Below are positions 60,357 through 64,000 of a DNA stretch of 64,000 bases, piece by piece. The position numbers and the translations under genes are program-made. Within the stretch, counting starts at the first letter, position 1. Each line of letters opens with the position of its first letter. The stretch comes from Flavobacteriales bacterium (GTDB taxonomy: Bacteria > Bacteroidota > Bacteroidia > Flavobacteriales_F > PHOS-HE28). Location of the stretch: the NCBI GenBank assembly GCA_019912395.1, contig JAIOIH010000086.1, positions 52,522 through 116,521 on the forward strand, read 5' to 3'. A model generated the notes under the pieces. It ran no database searches, was not told the DNA's origin, and saw only the letters and a list, made by a program, of their open reading frames with translations.

Positions 60357-60695
60357 TTACTTCTTCAGCAAATTGTCGATCTCCTCAATGCGGTCCAGCG
60401 AATCGTCGATGTAGAAATTGAGCTCGGGCACGATGCGCAATTGCTTGCCGATCCGATGGCCCAGCTCGCCGCGCAACTTCTGCCCCATGTTGCGCACGTT
60501 GTCCAGCACGGCTTGTTTGTCCTTCACCGGGAAAAGGCTCAGGTACACCTTGGCCAAGCCCAGGTCCGGGCTCACGCGCACCGCCGTTACCGTAATGAGA
60601 CCGCCCGGGAGCAACATCCGGTTGTGGCCTTGGATCACCTCGGCCATCTCTTGCTGCAACAGGCTGTTCACCTTGTTCTGTCGAACGCTGTCCAT
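60357..60695 (-). CDS. rbfA: 30S ribosome-binding factor A
   Basis: 112 residues. The KH-like fold pattern is clear: RQNKVNSLLQQEMAEVIQ, ITVTAVRVSPDLGLAKVYLSLFP, LRGELGHRIGKQLRIVPELNFYIDDSLDRIEEIDNLL. RbfA binds the 30S subunit late in assembly and helps 16S rRNA 5'-end maturation, especially in the cold. The normal length and conserved C-terminal IDDSLDR motif leave little doubt. A TATCTTCG element lies four bases before the ATG, so the message is close to leaderless. It is divergent from the ABC exporter gene. Confidence 0.95.
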   Translation of the reverse strand: MDSVRQNKVNSLLQQEMAEVIQGHNRMLLPGGLITVTAVRVSPDLGLAKVYLSLFPVKDKQAVLDNVRNMGQKLRGELGHRIGKQLRIVPELNFYIDDSLDRIEEIDNLLKK

Positions 60696-60699
60696 GGCG

Positions 60700-60707
60700 C
60701 GAAGATA
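60700..60707 (-). promoter_or_regulatory. -7 element TATCTTCG of rbfA
   Basis: TAnnTTCG match on the minus strand four bases before the rbfA ATG at 60695. Confidence 0.5.
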
Positions 60708-60747
60708 GATGGGGAGGTATGGTCCACCGAAGGAGAAATGGAAGCCT

Positions 60748-60830
60748 ATACCACAAAGAACACGAAGTACGCATGGGCGCCCAAAACGGATCGGTCCTCT
60801 TCTTAGTGCCCTTCGTGTTCTTTGCGGTAT
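60748..60830. repeat. Inverted modular repeat between rbfA and the ABC exporter
   Basis: ATACCACAAAGAACACGAAG on the left faces CTTCGTGTTCTTTGCGGTAT on the right, across about 40 bases. It is closely related to the element at 51868-51949. Confidence 0.7.
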
Positions 60831-60865
60831 CCATCCATTCGGGTTTCACCGGTTCACCTACCGAA

Positions 60866-60873
60866 TACCTTTG
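60866..60873 (+). promoter_or_regulatory. -7 element TACCTTTG of the ABC exporter
   Basis: Exact TAnnTTTG match followed by C, nine bases before the ATG at 60883. It excludes the longer in-frame extension. Confidence 0.65.
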
Positions 60874-60882
60874 CCGCTTTCC

Positions 60883-62703
60883 ATGAAGAACTTCCTCCGC
60901 ATCATGCGCTTCGGTCGGCCTTACGGCCGGTACGCGGTGATGAACGGCGTGTTCAACCTGTTGGCCACGGTTTTCCACTTGGCCAGCATGCTGCTCTTCA
61001 TCCCGTTCCTGCGGCTGTTGCTGGGCCAAACCAAGGCAGTACACGAAAAGCCCGTCCTTGCCTGGGACAAGGCCACCTTGGAGCAGGGTTTCAATTGGGC
61101 ACTGACCAGGCTGATCGAACTGCACGGCCAGATCGGCGCGCTGGGCATCATCTGCCTGACCGTGGTGGCGATGTTCCTGCTGAAGAACCTGTTCCGCTAT
61201 CTCGCGGTGCGCTCCATCTGCACCTTCCGCAACCGGATCATCCGGGATGTGCGCGCCCGCATATTCGACAAGATGCTGGAGCTGCCGCTGCGCTACCACA
61301 ATGACGAGCGCAAGGGCAACCTGCTTTCCTTGATCACCAATGACATGCAAGTGCTCGAGTATTCGGTGATGTATTCCATCGAAATGGTGGTCCGCGAGCC
61401 GATCGCCGTGATCCTGTTCCTCGGCACCATGGTGACCCTTTCTCCACTGCTCACGCTGTGGTCGCTGCTCCTCCTGCCCATCAGCGGACTCATCATTTCG
61501 CGCATCAGCAAAAGCCTGAAACGGCGAAGCACCCGTGTTCAGGAGAAAAGCGCCGACCTGCTGGGCCGCGTGGAGGAGACCCTCACCGGCATGCGCGTAG
61601 TGAAGGCCTTCAACGGTGAGGAGGCCATGCGGCGTCGCTTCGAGCACGAGAATGAGCTGCTCACGCGCGCCAGCATCAGCATGCTGAACCGTCAGGACAT
61701 CGCATCGCCCTTGAGCGAAACGCTGGGCACCGCCGTGATGGCCGCGATCGCCTTCCTCGGTGGCACGTTGGTCCTCGGGCCGGAAGCCAGCCTGAGCGGG
61801 GACAGCTTCCTCGGCTTCATCATCATCTTCTCGCAACTCCTCACCCCGATCAAGGGCTTTTCGCAGGGCTATTCCGGCATCGTGCGCGGTTCCTCCAGCG
61901 CCCAGCGGGTGTTCGACCTGTTGGAAACACCCAACACCGTGGTGGAAAAACCGAACGCCAGGCCCATTGACGCGTTCACGGACAAGATCGAGTTCAAGGA
62001 TGTTTCGTTCGCCTATGATGACAAACCGGTGCTCCAGCACATCAACCTGGTCGTTCCGAAAGGAAAGAGCGTAGCGCTCGTTGGTACCAGCGGAGGCGGG
62101 AAGACCACCATGGCCGGGCTGCTTCCCCGCTTCTTCGATGTCACCGGTGGAGCAGTATCGATCGATGGCACGGACATCCGCGACCTCCGCATCAAGGACC
62201 TGCGCGGATTGATGGGCATGGTAACGCAGGACAGCCTCTTGTTCAACGACAGCGTTGCGGCCAATATCGCCTTTGGCCGAACGGGCATCAACGAGGGGGA
62301 CATCCAACGTGCGGCGGAGATCGCCAACGCGCACGAGTTCATCATCCGCATGCCGAACGGGTATCAAACCGGTATCGGCGATGCCGGGAACCGCTTGTCC
62401 GGCGGACAGAAGCAGCGCATCGCCATCGCCCGGGCCGTGCTGGGCGACCCTTCGATCCTGATCCTCGACGAAGCCACTTCGGCCCTTGACACCGAAAGCG
62501 AAAAACTGGTTCAGGACGCGCTCTTCAAGCTGATGAAGGACCGCACCTCGCTGGTGATCGCGCACCGGCTAAGCACCATTCAGCATTGTGATGAGATCAT
62601 CGTATTGGACCGCGGGGCGATCATTGAGCGCGGTACGCATGCGCAATTGTTCGCGGCCAACGGCCAGTACCGGAAGCTCTGCGACCTGCAAGCCTTCGCC
62701 TGA
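60883..62703 (+). CDS. ABC exporter, fused permease and ATPase (MsbA-like)
   Basis: 606 residues from the ATG at 60883. The N-terminal membrane domain has six helices (for example AVMNGVFNLLATVFHLASMLLFIPFL, LGIICLTVVAMFLL, PIAVILFLGTMVTLSPLLTLWSLLLLPISGLII). The ATPase domain has Walker A GTSGGGKTT, Q-loop VTQDSLLFND, signature LSGGQKQ, Walker B ILILDEATSALD and the switch His in IAHRLS. This is the type-I exporter layout of MsbA and related lipid flippases. The sequence fits lipid A or glycolipid export but does not prove it. The acyltransferase gene 9 bp downstream is probably co-transcribed, which would suit modification of an exported glycolipid. Confidence 0.92.
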   Translation: MKNFLRIMRFGRPYGRYAVMNGVFNLLATVFHLASMLLFIPFLRLLLGQTKAVHEKPVLAWDKATLEQGFNWALTRLIELHGQIGALGIICLTVVAMFLLKNLFRYLAVRSICTFRNRIIRDVRARIFDKMLELPLRYHNDERKGNLLSLITNDMQVLEYSVMYSIEMVVREPIAVILFLGTMVTLSPLLTLWSLLLLPISGLIISRISKSLKRRSTRVQEKSADLLGRVEETLTGMRVVKAFNGEEAMRRRFEHENELLTRASISMLNRQDIASPLSETLGTAVMAAIAFLGGTLVLGPEASLSGDSFLGFIIIFSQLLTPIKGFSQGYSGIVRGSSSAQRVFDLLETPNTVVEKPNARPIDAFTDKIEFKDVSFAYDDKPVLQHINLVVPKGKSVALVGTSGGGKTTMAGLLPRFFDVTGGAVSIDGTDIRDLRIKDLRGLMGMVTQDSLLFNDSVAANIAFGRTGINEGDIQRAAEIANAHEFIIRMPNGYQTGIGDAGNRLSGGQKQRIAIARAVLGDPSILILDEATSALDTESEKLVQDALFKLMKDRTSLVIAHRLSTIQHCDEIIVLDRGAIIERGTHAQLFAANGQYRKLCDLQAFA

Positions 62704-62712
62704 TCGCCAAGC

Positions 62713-63816
62713 ATGGGCAGGATAAGCACGGGTGGCAGGATCTTCGGCCTCGACCTGATGCGGGCCGTTGGCGGCATCGCAGTGGTGCTGGCGCATTCCG
62801 GCCACTTGGTCGGCCAGCACTGGCCGCGCTTCCCGGCCATACCGCCCATCGATTGGGTGAACCTGTTCTTCCTGCTCAGCGGCTTTTTGATCGGTGGCAT
62901 TCTCCTGGACGCCACTTCCGCCAAGGGCACCCCGGCATTCCGTTGCGCGGACTTCCTGCAACGGCGCTGGTTGAGGAGCCTGCCCAACTACTACGTCTTC
63001 CTCGCATTCAACGTGTGGTTGGTGCATGCCGACCTCGCGCCGGGAATGCTCAGCCATGCCGCGTTGGGCTATGCAGTATTCATGCAGAACATGCATGTGC
63101 CCCTCGAACTTTTCTTCTGGGAATCATGGTCGCTGGCGGTGGAGGAGTGGTTCTATCTCCTGTTCCCCCTGATCGTGTTCGGGGCCATGGCGATGCTTGC
63201 CTACAGTGGCCAACGGGCGTTCCTCCTCGCTTGCATCCTGTTCATCACTCTGCCGATCGCTGCGCGTTTCGCCGTGGCACATCATGTCCACGACGCGGTC
63301 ACTTGGGCCATTTGGGTAAAGAAGCTCGTGATGACGCGACTTGATGCACCGGGGATGGGCATGCTCGCGGCATTGATCGCCCGGCGTTGGCCCTCGGCAT
63401 GGAGGTCCGTGCGCTGGCCCACTTTTATTCTCGGCACGGGCCTGTTGCTCACTGTGGGGACGATGCGCTACGATGATGCGCCCCGCTTCGCCATTTACGG
63501 CCTGGAAAGCGCGGCAGCCTTCTCGGTGGCATTGCTCCTGCCGCTCTTGTCAACCTGGCGGTCCGCAGGAATGCTCAACGATGCGATGCGGCATTTGAGC
63601 CTCATCACTTATGCGCTTTACCTGGTACACATGCCGGCCATATTCCTGTTCGGCAAATATGTGCCACATCCGGTGCCCTGGGTCTGCGCCATGCGCTACG
63701 TGATCTTCTGGGCCGCCATCCTTGGCGTTTCCGCTCTGGTGTTCCGCCTTTGGGAACGACCTTTCATGCGGCTGCGGGACCCTGCGGGAAAATGGCTTGA
63801 AAGGCATTGGCCCTGA
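62713..63816 (+). CDS. Membrane acyltransferase (acyltransferase 3 / OafA family)
   Basis: 367 residues with about ten hydrophobic helices. Family features: the N-terminal GLDLMRAVGGIAVVLAHSGH (catalytic His region), INLFFLLSG-like VNLFFLLSGFLIGGILL, FLQRRWLRSLPNYYVFL and ESWSLAVEEWFYLLFPLI. The family moves acyl groups from the cytoplasm onto sugars of O-antigen, peptidoglycan or exopolysaccharide at the inner membrane. The acceptor here is unknown. It follows the MsbA-like exporter with a 9-bp gap. Confidence 0.9.
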   Translation: MGRISTGGRIFGLDLMRAVGGIAVVLAHSGHLVGQHWPRFPAIPPIDWVNLFFLLSGFLIGGILLDATSAKGTPAFRCADFLQRRWLRSLPNYYVFLAFNVWLVHADLAPGMLSHAALGYAVFMQNMHVPLELFFWESWSLAVEEWFYLLFPLIVFGAMAMLAYSGQRAFLLACILFITLPIAARFAVAHHVHDAVTWAIWVKKLVMTRLDAPGMGMLAALIARRWPSAWRSVRWPTFILGTGLLLTVGTMRYDDAPRFAIYGLESAAAFSVALLLPLLSTWRSAGMLNDAMRHLSLITYALYLVHMPAIFLFGKYVPHPVPWVCAMRYVIFWAAILGVSALVFRLWERPFMRLRDPAGKWLERHWP

Positions 63817-64000
63817 CCGGCGTTGTCCGTATTCCAGTTGTCAGTTGTCAGGTACCGGACTGTCAAGTCCTGCCAGACGTTGACCTCTTTTCAGTGTTCT
63901 GTCAACTCGATTTGTTGGTTGTGTTGTGATTTTTCTCTTTTGGTCCTTTTCTCTTTGTTGATCACTGTTAGCTCTGTGAACAACTCGGGGTGTTCGTCAA
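63817..64000. other. AT-rich non-coding end of window
   Basis: No coding frame is convincing. It begins with a CAGTTGTCAGTTGTCAG module (63835-63851) and turns T-rich on the plus strand after 63890. TGTGAACAA (from about 63975) differs at two positions from the reverse complement of a DnaA box, TGTGGATAA. The resemblance is too weak for an origin call. Confidence 0.4.

Noticed and set aside
60385..62565. A 726-codon minus-strand frame opposite the ABC exporter
   Set aside because: Shadow of the exporter and rbfA; composition is typical of antisense frames in high-GC DNA.
1..64000. tRNA or rRNA genes
   Set aside because: No cloverleaf with a GGTTCRAATC arm and no rRNA-like conserved blocks were noticed on either strand by eye. 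A tRNAscan run would be decisive.

Overview
The window looks like a chromosomal piece of a high-GC member of the Bacteroidota, most likely a Flavobacteriales-type lineage (inference). Signs are type IX secretion (T9SS) sorting domains of type A and type B, a PorP/SprF protein, multi-PKD surface proteins, Omp28, the flavobacterial pair of aldehyde dehydrogenases, and promoters with the Bacteroidota -7 element TAnnTTTG or TAnnTTCG lying close to, or almost on, the start codon. I see no rRNA, tRNA or CRISPR array.

Layout. 1-3.9 kb: partial hotdog thioesterase, orphan OmpR-type response regulator, AddB-like nuclease. 4-10.3 kb: small conserved protein, PKD type B surface protein, ElaA-like acetyltransferase coupled to an AddA-like helicase-nuclease. 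10.4-13.3 kb: MbnP lipoprotein with two diheme MbnH/MauG-type peroxidases in an overlapping operon. 13.4-14.9 kb: flavoprotein disulfide reductase relative without the redox cysteines. 15-22.2 kb: secretion locus with a 1509-residue multi-PKD type B substrate, a TPR/PD40 protein and PorP/SprF. 22.2-24.1 kb: type A propeller protein and a RAYT transposase with palindromes. 24.1-33.7 kb: two aldehyde dehydrogenase genes separated by about 7 kb of accessory DNA (DinB, Acr3 arsenite pump, DUF2200, antitoxin-like protein, KilA-N protein, ApaLI-type restriction-modification, gene remnants). 33.8-43.5 kb: two hypothetical genes, DNA polymerase IV, Bro-N protein, lipoprotein, an SBBP/T9SS gene broken by one stop codon, and a short-type DnaE. 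43.5-54.2 kb: hflKC, cysS, glutaminyl cyclase-like M28 lipoprotein, Omp28-related protein, PPK2, recJ, tadA. 54.3-63.8 kb: LolC/E-type permease, OmpA-family protein plus partner, methyltransferase, rbfA, MsbA-like ABC exporter, acyltransferase.

Most notable: (1) dinB and dnaE, 8 kb apart and on opposite strands, share a promoter/operator layout: a TAnnTTAT element followed 16-17 nt later by a GATCG...CGTCGATC half-site pair with identical spacing. This suggests one unrecognised, perhaps damage-responsive, regulator controlling both polymerases. (2) dnaE carries three in-frame insertions made of the same modular short repeats that fill intergenic gaps elsewhere in the window. (3) A palindrome-rich repeat of about 100 bp flanks hflKC on both sides. 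(4) A glutaminyl cyclase-like gene occurs together with eight exported proteins whose predicted mature N-terminus begins at or next to glutamine.

All functions are read from recognisable motifs and family memory; no database search was run.
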